From assembly GCF_029633865.1 (NCBI RefSeq), contig NC_079230.1, forward strand, positions 30,408,666 to 30,472,665: DNA of 64,000 nt, in the 5' to 3' direction. Positions 44,130 through 56,700 of this stretch are shown one piece after another; within the stretch, counting starts at the first letter, position 1; the number at the start of each line of letters is the position of its first letter. The notes below the pieces were generated by a model. It was not told where the DNA came from. It ran no database searches and worked only from the letters and a program-made list of their open reading frames with translations. The stretch is from Lampris incognitus. Its lineage: Eukaryota; Chordata; Actinopteri; Lampriformes; Lampridae. Made by a program: the position numbers and the translations under genes.

Positions 44130-45170
44130 GGGTTAGATGCTGCAGAAGCTGCTCACATGTGCACATGCTGTGTGGACGCATGTTGTTCAGGCAGCAGCGC
44201 AGTGATTATACTCAACAGCAGGACGTGTTGTCTTCAGGAGGAGTTTTAATGCAGCAGAGATGTCTCGTCGGTGCTGCAGCAGCGTCAGTACATCCTGCTA
44301 CACCTGTGGCGAGGACACGCTTAAGATGCAGCGTGACTGCACTTCAGAAAGCCTATGTATGAGCTGTACCTCGGATGTGAAGCTGGTGACCGAGAGAAAC
44401 CCCTGGGCTCCTCACATCTGTTGCGCAACATGTGCCGTCAACCTGAGAGCCTGGCTCAGAGGTACTCGGGAGTCGATGCCATTTGCAGTACCGGTGACAT
44501 GGCGAGAACAGAAGGATCATGTGACAGACACTTACTTGTGTCTGACCAGTGTATCTGGCGTCTCTACTAAACACAAGAAATCTGTCGATACCCCCAACCT
44601 GCCTTCAGCCATGACACCAGCGCCACACGAGTTCGCCAGTATGGAGGCCACCAGAGACGTGGGGCCTAGACGAGGCGGATGAAGAGAACCAGATGTGGAA
44701 AACACGACACCGACCAACAATAACATAGCAAGATGAAGGGAGGTATTTTTGCTGGTCCACAGATCAGACGGGTCATCAATGTCAGGGAGTTAGAAGATCT
44801 GCTGGTGGGCCAGAGGAAACAGCCTTTCAGGATGTTGCCGAGAATGCTCTTGGCAACCTCAGAGCACCGAACTACACTGAGCTGCTGGACAACATGTACA
44901 CAAAACCAGGAAGTGCAACGTTCTGCATCACAACGTGGACTTCTTCCCTGCAGGTGTTGGTGAGGAACACGGTCAAAGGTTTCACCAGGACATTGCCACC
45001 ACGGAAAAGCGGTGTCAGGGCGACTGGAGTCCATCAGTGCTGGCCGACTACTGTCGGACAGACACGAGAGGCACCAGAGGCCGAGGACAAACCAAGACCC
45101 GCTGCAAAACTTCCTAAGCTCGGTCGAGCGACACCACGTGTTGGCATCGTCATGGATGAAACGTGTTACG
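44130..45170 (+). pseudogene. Decayed repeat-encoded protein of unidentified family
   Basis: Plus-strand fragments in several frames recall an orphan protein family I remember as multicopy in animal genomes. The N-terminal half has cysteine pairs and a WAPHICCATCAVNLRAWLRG block, then MPFAVPVTWREQKDHVTD, CLTSVSGVSTKHKKS, PNLPSAM. The C-terminal half has GGIFAGPQIRRVI (44735-), NALGNLRAPNYTELLDNMYT, and DFFPAGVGEEHGQRFHQDIA (44938-) followed by WSPSVLADYC. Frames shift at least three times, and the middle, about 250 codons in intact members as I recall them, is missing. I do not know its enzyme class. It behaves like a transposon-derived gene but no termini were identified. Confidence 0.5.
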
Positions 45171-45329
45171 CTCGGCAAGTTATTTGAAGGTTTCTCCAAA
45201 TTCCTCCGTGATGCAGCACATCTGAGATGCTGTGACGTTGTCCATCTTTTTTTTTTTCACAAAGCAAAACGTTTGAAAACCGTGTTGCCCGGTTTGTCAT
45301 TCGACCACTCAAGAGAAAGAGGCTGTGTG

Positions 45330-45892
45330 CGACCACGAAGAAAAAAAGACTTTATTTTTTTTTCTTAGCAAGATACATTAAAGGATACGGAGACATCGGA
45401 ATAAAAAACACTGGAGAAAAAAGCCTTAAATTGTAGGATGTTTCTCTCTCCAACATACAAAATTGCATCCCCGTTGAACATAACCCGTGGTTCAAATCAC
45501 CAGCCAGACCCCGTCCCAGACCCCACCCTATGAAGGAGAGCAACGTTTCACATATACAGTATTTTATTTCCTCTCCACAATTACACACTTCAGAGTTGAC
45601 ATAAAAAGTTTGTAATATGCCACATTCCCGTTGTTCAGATTAGTAGCTGCTATGAATTAAACATCTGGATTTCATAAGAAACTTTACAAGAGCCCACGCC
45701 GTGGACTCGCCCGTGAAGCCACTACACGATCCTTTGCTGGTTGTAACGATTCACAGCCTGGAATTACAGAGGAACAATTACCAACTCGCCGCCCATCCGC
45801 TGCACTCGCCCTCCCATCGCAACGAAAACGGGGGAAAACTAAACCAAACCAAATCAACCCACAAGCTGAGACACAACCGGAGAGTCCTTTCA

Positions 45893-45924
<32 letters not shown>

Positions 45925-47261
45925 CAGTCAGAGACATGACGTATGGACCGACACCAGGCGTTACATACTGCTGCTTCATAAACAGGACTTCGCCACCAAA
46001 CCAGGACCATGATTTTGCTGGTTTTGTTTAGAACAAAGCCAATGGTACACAATAATACTGCGGCCTCGGGAGCAAATTCAGCATTACCTTACAGGTAAAG
46101 GTGTCGACAGCCACACGGGGGCACCTTCACGCCCCCGACCCCGCGGCCTGTGTGGGCTGCTGCCACCTCTCTCGTGCAGTAGTACCTCTAAGCCAAACGC
46201 ACTGCCTCTGCATGTCATCATACACAGTAACACATGTGTATTACACACAAAATAAACACAATCAAACTAAACATGTTGATCCTTCTAACCCGGATAACCT
46301 ACAGACCCTTCCAGAAACTACTCCCTCCTCCTGGATCCGTCTGCTGCACTCACAACTGCACCTCGGACCAAAACGTCTCGGGGGCCCACAACACCTCCCC
46401 CCCTTCAGCTGGACTAAACTGGTTGAAAGAAGAATGGCGATCAAGTTCACGGGAGGGGAGGACAGAACCCGGCTCGACGGGGACAAAACTCGACTAGCCA
46501 ACAGTTAGAAGAACACGTATGTGACAACCCGGGGGGCTGGAGCAGAGGTGGGGGAAGAGGACAGTCTGGTGGGAAAAACTCCCAGGGAGGTCTCGACGCC
46601 TTAGCACTCGTTTCCTCGTCATCAGAACCTTCCCCGTGGACCGCGGTCGCCTTGCGATGTGTGTCACGGCAAGAAAAAGAAGCGGTTTGGGTCATGGTGT
46701 TGGGGAACAAGGTTAGATGGCTAAAAAAAAATAGTCGGCACGGGACAAGGACTCACAGGTCTGAGTAACGGAGACATGCTCGACGAGGAGGGATCGCACC
46801 CGCGGCCACAAGAGACACCCTGTAAACTAACTTTACCACGGAGCAAACCAGCAACGTCTTCGTTAAAACAGATCTTTCCACTTGGAGACAAGAGCTGAAA
46901 TACACACGGCGGCAGGCTCTGGGGGCGCCACCCGCAACTGTCTCCACCCTAATCCCGCCACCCATCCTGATCGCACGGCCGTCCACCTCTGAATGGTGCA
47001 AATATTTACATACAAGACAGACCCGGAGGAGAAATAAAGTGTGCTTTATCACAAACGGTTTCAGGAAGAAGAAGTATGTCGATTTAAATTACACGTTTAA
47101 AAATATGTCGTTAAAAAGGGGAGCGAAATACCGGAGGAGTCCGAATAAAATACCGGAGGAGTCCGAATAAAAGAGTCGAGCCCAGAGTGTTGTGTGGGAG
47201 TGTTGGTGAGTGTTTGCATGTTGAATCCATGAAATGTAAATGTATAGTCATCTAAGTGCTG

Positions 47262-47323
<62 letters not shown>

Positions 47324-47567
47324 ATGAATGAGAGGGAGAGAAAGAGAGAAAAAGAATGCACATAAACTTTGGGAGGACCAACACAAAAAAACAAAAACAA
47401 AAAACAAAAAAAAAAAACAAAAAGAAATTGACTACTGTTACGGTGCGCTGTGCAGCCTGCTGAGTAAAGGCTTGACCACAGACACCCCCCCCCCCTCCTC
47501 CATCCCCCACCCCAATGCCCTCCCATGTCCTGCTGAGACAGCCCTCTAGTGTCTCTTGGTGCCCTCA
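45330..47567 (-). other. Probable mta2 3' UTR
   Basis: Lies between the mta2 stop codon and an AATAAA on the minus strand at 45356-45351 next to a T-rich tract. Another candidate AATAAA sits at about 45573-45578. It includes a (CAT)n run at 45893-45924 and a long (TG)n tract at 47261-47330. No conserved open frame; small frames are not genes. The length of about 2.2 kb is inferred. Confidence 0.4.
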
Positions 47568-47721
47568 TCAGTCTTCCAGAATAATGGGCTCGCTGGTACT
47601 GGATGGTAGCAAAGGCATGGCGATGGCCCTGGGAGGCGGCGGCAGCTTGATTCTGACGGGCAGGTGGGGTTTCCTGGCTGCCCGCCGCATCTCAGACTGG
47701 GTCAGGTGTTTCCTCAGGGCC
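47568..47721 (-). CDS. mta2: mta2 last coding exon
   Basis: [20 protein letters not shown] through [10 protein letters not shown], then TGA at 47570-47568. Acceptor GTACAG. Carries the second RBBP4-binding motif. Confidence 0.95.
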
Positions 47722-50700
47722 CTGTACACAAGACAGGAGGACAAAGTGAGACGACAAACTCTTCCCACCAGACCGACTAAGACTAGACTTTACACTGAGT
47801 GGCATTACTAGCGATACACACTTCAGTACTTTCCTTGGCTGGTGGTCAAGTCACCTAATCACTGCTCTGCAGGGTTGTGTCCTACACTACTTTGGCAGGG
47901 TTGTGTCCTACACTGTTCTGGCGGGGTTGTGTCCTACACTGCTCTGGCGGGGTTGTGTCCTACACTGCTCTGGCGGGGTTGTGTCCTACACTGTTCTGGC
48001 GGGGTTGTGTCCTACAATGCTCTGGCGGGGTTGTGTCCTACACTACTCTGGCGGGGTTGTGTCCTACAATGCTCTGGCGGGGTTGTGTCCTACACTGCTC
48101 TGGCGGGGTTGTGTCCTACACCACTCTGGCGGGGTTGTGTCGTGTCCTACAATGCTCTGGTAGGGTTGTGTCCTACACTGCTCTGGCGGGGTTGTGTGCT
48201 ACACTGCTCTGGCGGGGTTGTGTCCTACACCACTCTGGCGGGGTTGTGTCGTGTCCTACAATGCTCTGGTAGGGTTGTGTCCTACACTGCTCTGGCGGGG
48301 TTGTGTGCTACACTGCTCTGGCAGGGTTGTGTCCCACACTGCTCTGGCGGGGTTGTGTCCTACACTGTTCTGGCAGGGTTGTGTCCTACACTACTCTGGC
48401 AGGGTTGTGTCCTACACTGTCCTGGCAGGGTTGTGTCCTACAGTGCTCTGGCAGGGTTGTGTCCTACACTACTCTGGCGGGGTTGTGTGCTACACTACTC
48501 TGGCGGGGTTGTGTCCTACACTACTCTGGCGGGGTTGTGTCCTACACTACTCTGGCGGGGTTGTGTCCTACACTACTCTGGCAGGGTTGTGTCCTACACT
48601 ACTCTGGCAGGGTTGTGTCCTACACTACTCTGGCAGGGTTGTGTCCTACACTGCTCTGGCAGGGTTGTGTCCTACACTGCTCTGGCGGGGTTGTGTCCTA
48701 CACTACTCTGGCAGGGTTGTGTCCTACACTACTCTGGCAGGGTTGTGTCCTACAATGCTCTGGCAGGGTTGTGTCCTACACTACTCTGGCAGGGTTGTGT
48801 CCTACAATGCTCTGGCAGGGTTGTGTCCTACACTACTCTGGCAGGGTTGTGTCCTACACTGCTCTGGCGGGGTTGTGTCCTACACTACTCTGGCGGGGTT
48901 GTGTCCTACACTACTCTGGCAGGGTTGTGTCCTACAATGATTTGGCAGGGTTGTGTCCTACACTGCTCTGGCGGGGTTGTGTCCTACACTGTTCTGGCAG
49001 GGTTGTGTCCTACACTGTTCTGGCAGGGTTGTGTCCTACACTACTCTGGCAGGGTTGTGTCCTACACTGTTCTGGCAGGGTTGTGTCCTACACTACTCTG
49101 GCGGGGTTGTGTCCTACACTGCTCTGGCAAGGTTGTGTCCTACACTACTCTGCAGGGTTGTGTCCTACACTACTCTGGCGGGGTTGTGTCCTACAATGCT
49201 CTGCAGGGTTGTGTCCTACACTACTTTGGCAGGGTTGTGTCCTACACTGTTCTGGCAGGGTTGTGTCCTACACTGTTCTGGCGGGGTTGTGTCCTACACT
49301 GTTCTGGCGGGGTTGTGTCCTATACTACTCTGGCGGGGTTGTGTCCTACACTGCTCTGGCGGGGTTGTGTCCTACACTGCTCTGGCGGGGTTGTGTCCTA
49401 CACTGCTCTGGCGGGGTTGTGTCCTACAATGCTCTGGCGGGGTTGTGTCCTACACTACTCTGGCGGGGTTGTGTCCTACACTGCTCTGGCGGGGTTGTGT
49501 CCTACACTACTCTGGCGGGGTTGTGTCCTACACTACTCTGGCGGGGTTGTGTCCTACACTGCTCTGGCGGGGTTGTGTCCTACACTGCTCTGGCGGGGTT
49601 GTGTCCTACACTGCTCTGGCGGGGTTGTGTCCTACAATGCTCTGGCGGGGTTGTGTCCTACACTACTCTGGCGGGGTTGTGTCCTACACTGCTCTGGCGG
49701 GGTTGTGTCCTACAATGCTCTGGCGGGGTTGTGTCCTACACTGCTCTGGCGGGGTTGTGTCCTACACTGCTCTGGCAGAGTTGTGTCCTACACTGCTCTG
49801 GCAGGGTTGTGTCCTACAATGCTCTGGCGGGGTTGTGTCCTACAATGCTCTGGCGGGGTTGTGTCCTACACTGTTCTGGCGGGGTTGTGTCCTACACTAC
49901 TCTGGCGGGGTTGTGTCCTACACTACTCTGGCGGGGTTGTGTCCTACAATGCTCTGGCGGGGTTGTGTCCTACACTGTTCTGGCGGGGTTGTGTCCTACA
50001 CTACTCTGGCGGGGTTGTGTCCTACACTGTTCTGGCGGGGTTGTGTCCTACACTACTCTGGCGGGGTTGTGTCCTACAGTACTCTGGCGGGGTTGTGTCC
50101 TACACTGCTCTGGCAAGGTTGTGTCCTACACTACTCTGCAGGGTTGTGTCCTACACTACTCTGGCGGGGTTGTGTCCTACACTGCTCTGGCGGGGTTGTG
50201 TCCTACACTACTCTGGCGGGGTTGTGTCCTACACTGCTCTGGCGGGGTTGTGTCCTACACTGTTCTGGCAGGGTTGTGTCCTACACTGCTCTGGCAAGGT
50301 TGTGTCCTACACTACTATGCAGGGTTGTGTCCTACACTACTCTGGCGGGGTTGTGTCCTACACTACTCTGGCGGGGTTGTGTCCTACACTACTCTGGCGG
50401 GGTTGTGTCCTACACTACTCTGGCGGGGTTGTGTCTTACACTACTCTGGCGGGGTTGTGTCCTACACTACTCTGGCGGGGTTGTGTCCTACACTACTCTG
50501 GCGGGGTTGTGTCCTACACTACTCTGGCGGGGTTGTGTCCTACACTACTCTGGCGGGGTTGTGTCCTACACTACTCTGGCGGGGTTGTGTCCTACACTGC
50601 TCTGGCAAGGTTGTGTCCTACACTGTTCTGGCAGGGTTGTGTCCTACACTACTCTGGCAGGGTTGTGTCCTACACTACTCTGGCGGGGTTGTGTCCTACA

Positions 50701-53700
50701 CTGTTCTGGCAGGGTTGTGTCCTACACTACTCTGGCGGGGTTGTGTCCTACACTGCTCTGGCAGAGTTGTGTCCTACACTGCTCTGGCGGGGTTGTGTCC
50801 TACACTACTCTGGCGGGGTTGTGTCCTACACTGCTCTGGCAGAGTTGTGTCCTACACTGCTCTGGCAGGGTTGTGTCCTACACTGTTCTGGCGGGGTTGT
50901 GTCCTACACTACTCTGGCGGGGTTGTGTCCTACACTGCTCTGGCAGTGTTGTGTCCTACACTACTCTGCAGTGTTGTGTCCTACACTACTCTGGCAAGGT
51001 TGTGTCCTACACCGTACTCTCAACGTCTTAATATCCGTCCTAACAGGTGTCAATCCTGCCTCTCTGTGTGTCCATCTTTCTCCACACATGATTATGACAT
51101 GATGACAGACAGAACAGTAACTATCCACTCGGGCCACTTTAGGGGGTACAGCTGGTTAATGCAAACAGCCTGTGCTTCTCGACACCAGTCAGTTTAGCTG
51201 CAATTCGATGAGTCGCACAATTCAGTTACTGTTCAGATGAACGCTGGGATGGGCGAGAAGTGTTATCTGTAAGCAGGGCTCAATTTGTGACGGATCCTGC
51301 CAGAACAGGGTCCGGGACTGCCCAGACTGGGACCAGCAACTATCTGATTGAATCCGGCATCTCCTTGTCACAATCAAAACCTGTAAATAAGCCTACCAAC
51401 ACGGGGATCGCCGGTTCGAATCCCCGTGTTACCTACGGCTTGGTCGGGTGTCTCTACAGATGGCCATGTCTGCGGGTGGGAGGCCAGATGTGGGTATGTG
51501 TCCTGGTCCCTGCACTAGTGTCTCCTCTGGTCGGTCGTGGCGTCTGTTGGGGGGGGCGGAGGATAGCGTGATCCTCCCACGTGCTACGTCCCCCTGATGA
51601 AACTCCTCACTGTCAGGTGAAAAGAAGCAGCTGGTGACTCCACATGTATCGGAGGAGGCATGTGGTAGTCTGAAGCCTCCCCAGATCGGCAGAGAGGGTG
51701 GAGCAGAGACCGGCACAGCTCGGAAGAGTGGGGTAATTGGCCGGGTACAATTGGCAAGAAAAGGGGGGGGAAACAAAACCAGTAAATAAATGTTGTGTAA
51801 CATTTAATGTTATCTTTTCCGTCATTCTTGTATTTTCTATTGAAGTTGGTTGTGAATGGTTTATATTTGTCTCTTCTGGATACATTTTACACCAGATTTA
51901 AGAATGGAGCAGAGGAGATCCATAAACAGAGACAGAATACCTCACTTAGGTCGGTTTCTTAGCCTGCTTGCTTTTCATGGTTGTAAATAGAACTTTTGGC
52001 CCTAATTCCACTTCACCCCCATCGTAGTGACCCACAGACAGGAGGGAGACAACAGGGAGGTGACGGGACAGTCAACGTAAACAAACGCCTTGTTTAGTTT
52101 TAACAGCTGGCACCTAGGTGTTACCCAATGTCCTCAAGGTACTGTGGATTTTTTGATGCTTTCCATGACACCCCCCCCCCCTGAACAGTGCCCTCTCTGT
52201 TCCGTGACCTCCTCATTTGCAAATTAACCACTGTCTGTCAGACTTGACGCATGGTATGATCATTTGTGCCAGTCGTCATGGAGCATCTCAGAAAAAGACA
52301 CCCTCCAGGGATTATACACCTGAGTATCTACAGTTCATGAGGGAGGACAGTGGAATGGTGAGGATGCAAGGAGTAGAGGTGACAAAGGCATATGAGTTTA
52401 AATACTTGAGGTCAACTGTCCAAAGTAACGGGGAGTGCAGAAGAGAGGTGAAGAAGAGAGTGCAGGCAGGGTGGCGTGGGTGGAGAAGAGTGTCAGGAGT
52501 GATGTGTGACAGAAGGGTACCAGCAAGAGTTAAAGGGAAGGTTTACAAGATGGTTGTGAGACCAGCTATGTTGTATGGTTTGGAGACAGCGGCACTGATG
52601 AAAAGACAGGAGGTGGAGCTGGAGGTGGCAGAATTGAAGATAAGATTTTCATTGGGAGTGACGAAGGAGGACAGGATTAGGAACGAGTATATTAGAGGGA
52701 CAGCTCAGGTTGGACGGTTTGGAGACAAAGCAAGAGAGGCAAGATGGAGATGGTTTGGACATGTGTGGAGGAGAGATGCTGGGTATATTGGGAGAAGGAT
52801 GCTGAATATGGAGCTGCCAGGGAAGAGGAGAAGAGGAAGGCCAAAGAGGAGGTTTATGGATGTGGTGAGGGAGGACATGCAGGTGGCTGGTGTGACAGAG
52901 GAAGATGCAGAGGACAGGAAGCGATGGAAACGGATGATCCGCTGTGGCGCCCCCTAACGGGAGCAGCCAAAAGTAGTAATAGTAGTAGTTGTTAAGTGAC
53001 TTTGAGTATTAGAAAAGGGCTATATAAGTTCAATTTTTCATTATTATTATTATCATTATAGTAGTAGCAGCACCAGTAGTGTCTAAACATAATGAGGCAA
53101 AAAAATCTGCAGGAACTGTGTGATGCTGTCCAGTCAGATTCCAGTGAAATGTTTCCGGAACCGCGATGTGTCCATGGGCAAAGAATTAAGGCTGCTCTGG
53201 AAGTGAAAGAGGGTCCTATCCAGTACTGAGTAGGTATACCTCGGTACAGGGTTTGACAATAAGGGTTGCAAGTAAAACACTGGCTTGGGCAATTTACTTA
53301 TTCAGTCACTTGCCAACAAGCTACCAATTAAAGCCCCCCCTTTTTTTTCTTGTACCTTTCCAATTACCCCACTCTTCCAAGCTGTCCCTGGTTGCTGCTC
53401 CACCCGCTACGCTGATCGGGGGAGGGCTGCAGACTACCACATGCCTCCTCCGATACATGTGGAGTCACCAGCCGCTTCTTTTGACCTGACAATGAGGAGT
53501 TCCACCAGTGGGAGGTAGCGCAATTGTGCCTGTAGGGACACCCGAACAAGCCGGAGGTAACACGGGGATTCGAACCGGTGATCCCCGTGCTGGTAGGCAA
53601 CGGAATAGACCGCTACGCTACCTGGACACCCCACCAATTACAGTTTTTAATCCAGTATGTCCGCTAATATTCTCCTTTCTGTTCTGCCACTGGCTATCAT

Positions 53701-56700
53701 GTGCCCTTGCTGTGTTTTAACTGACCGATCCTATCTTATGCTGCCGCTTCAGTGCAAGCAACCATGGTCCTCGACTTGTGCCGAGTACACATGGCAGTAG
53801 CTGAGACCATTTACAAACTATATATTACCGGGTGTCTTTTGTGGCCACGAACACCACTGGGTTGGGTGCATCTCCCTGGTTTACTTTTTGCCGTTTAATG
53901 ACTGACTGGGAGGTGGTTCTCAAACCAGGAGCGAACGGCCTTCCATTGGTGGAGAATGGCAGGCCTCCAGCCTGTGAACAAACGGGAGAAAAATGTCTCA
54001 CGGTGAGAGGTGGAATCACTCTTGACAAAGGAATAAAAGATGTTAAGCACAGATATTACACGGCAATGCTCTAAACATTTCAGTCTAGCGAAGATGGACT
54101 GAGCTCAGACGAGGATTCGGCATGGTGTACTGCAAGTTATTCTGCCTGTCTAGCTTTTTTATTACAACAGTTGAGGGCGGGTGGAGTCTAGGAAATACTG
54201 ACGCTGTCGAAAGGCCTCTTTCCCAGCAGACCCGGGCCACCGCGTGGCTGGTTGGCCTGGTTACGATTAATGGGTGTAGGTGCTCCACGGGGAGCCTTCA
54301 ACTTCAGGGGCGCTGAAATGGCTGAAGAGGAAAACCAAAAATACAATCTTAGAAAAACCACAATCTTAACTCCTCAGTGATACTGAGAAAGTATTCAGAA
54401 GAAAAAATGTAACACATGTAAGAGGTTACATGATATTAATGTCAGATGTGATTCTTTCTAGTACATTCTTACCAAGATCCTTCACTATGGTGGCCAGTGA
54501 CTGGCGAGGGATCACCCTGTTCTTCAGAGGAGCCTTTGTAGCTTTAGGCAGCCTGATCATACCTGAGGGGAGACAAGTTAGCAGTTAAACTTCTGAATCG
54601 ATGTGCAACACAGTTGTATAAAATATTCAGAAATCCTGAACCAAAACATGAGTTGAGTAGCCTTTTTTGTGGTAGATGATGGCGCCTGTTTACATACACT
54701 CAGCCTTGACAGCATTGGCATTGATAGATGCATAGGGCCGCCTGGCAGCACGGCGGGGCTGCAGGATGTCCTCACAGACACGGCGCGCAATGCGGGTTAG
54801 TTTGGTGGTCTGCAGGATGAAGGTCTGCCGGTTCTTCGCCAGAAGTTTGGCACGGCCCTCACTGCGTGTGAAGGGCGACAGGCCCTGGACTTCCTGCCGC
54901 GTCATGTGGGCGCGTGGGCCGGACTCCTGAAGAGGGAGAGAAAAGAGGGATACAGTGCTGGTGGTAACAACATCAACTGTTTAACCATTTTGGTTTGCAG
55001 TTCTTCAACAACGAAGTGATGCTACTGATGCAAAGCTATGGGCGAAGGTCAAACAGACTGACCACAAAGTGACAACTCCTACGGTCCTCAGATAATTAAC
55101 AGACACAAGATCAGACTAATGTAAGAAACAAGACATACCGAGCCAGTTCTAGTGGCGCCTTCTAGCTGTGTGGGGGTCTTTAGGCCTCCATACTTCTTCC
55201 AGTAAATCCAGCAGGAGGCGCACAGTCTACACTGCATATTGGGGGGTCCCCAGGCATACCACTGAGGAGACTGGGCCGCTAGTTTGGTGAGAGAGAGTAA
55301 TGAAAGAGTAAAAATATGCTCGACAACGCTTCATCCTACTTAAGACGTACTGAAGGTACTTCCCCGGTGGTCAAGATCTTAACATTTCAGGTTTGTATTG
55401 AGCAGGGCTGGATAAATCACACCCGTCACACAGAGCTCCAGCACCTCAACAGGGATCACCCTAACCCAACCCAATATAACTTAGTGTATTGTGTGTGTGT
55501 GTGTAGGGGGGGTATTTTGCAACACATTAAAGGGATAAAAAATGGGATAGAAAAGGTAACTGTATACTATATTGTGGGGAGAGCCATGTTTTTTTGTCAG
55601 CTAGCGGTGGATTGTCGGTGTGTTTCACTGTGTACTCTGAGACTGCGGGCTTATTTTTGTCTTGCACTGCTGTGAATTCGTAGATATCTTTCTATAATGT
55701 GTAGCCGTGAGATTTTCCACTTACAGTGGGAGGGTCCACTATAGGTTACTCGGTACTTGTAACACCTCTTTAAGCTTAGTACAGTTCTAAGCTGTACCAA
55801 TCTTAAGATTGGGGCAGTGTCATCTTCCAAAGCAATACCACTACCCTTATTCTGTCTGGCTCACAGCTCCTGTGGAGGAACATCTTGCTAAAGCCACCCC
55901 CACTACTCTTATACTAACTGGCTTGCTACCCACGGCAGCTCCTGTGGAGAACTATCGGTGTAAAGCAAACCCTCCAATTACTCTGACACTGTCTCGTTCG
56001 CTACCCATGGCAGTTCCTGTGAGGAACATGCTAAAGTAATCCCACTACTCTTATAGTGTCTAGCTTGCTCCCTGCAGAGGAACACCAGGGTAAATCATGC
56101 GAGTGAAATTTCATTTATCTAGCACTTTTAAAAACACAGTTGCAAAGTGCTTCACACTAAATACAGAAAATATAAATAAATACATAAAAATAAACTGAAT
56201 GAATATAAGACGTGGCATAGGGAGTAACAGACCAAGCTAAAAACGAACCAAAACAGAAGGCAGGGGTGGGGATCTATACCAAGGCTTGCCTGAAAAGATG
56301 GGTTTTTAGAAGCCGCTTAAAACAGTCCAAAGAGTCAGCAAATCTAACGGCTTGGGAAAGATTATTCCAGAGGCTTGGGGCTAAAACTGCAAAGGCACGG
56401 TCACCTTTTGTTTTGCAGTTGGCGTGAGGGACGGATAAAAGACCGAGGTTTGAGGATCGGCGTGGTCGGGAAGTGGAATGAGAAGATCAGAAATGCAACT
56501 GGGGGCAAGATCATGCGGTGCTTTAAATGTAATCAGTAAGATCTTATAGCTTATTCTGAATTTTACGGGACGCCAATGGAGGGAATAGGGGTAATATGGG
56601 ACCTACGGCTAGTTCTAGCGAGTAGTCTAGCAGCCTCATTCTGAACCAACTGTAGATGATTTAAAGTAGCTTGGTTGAGGTGCCTCTACTCCACTCCTGT

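Noticed and set aside
45893-45924. Poly-His coding repeat
   Set aside because: A (CAT)n microsatellite in the presumed mta2 3' UTR, in no conserved frame.
47842-51197. Plus-strand frames of 1086, 964 and 692 codons
   Set aside because: They are translations of the 26-bp minisatellite in three frames, lie inside an mta2 intron, and have no resemblance to a protein family.
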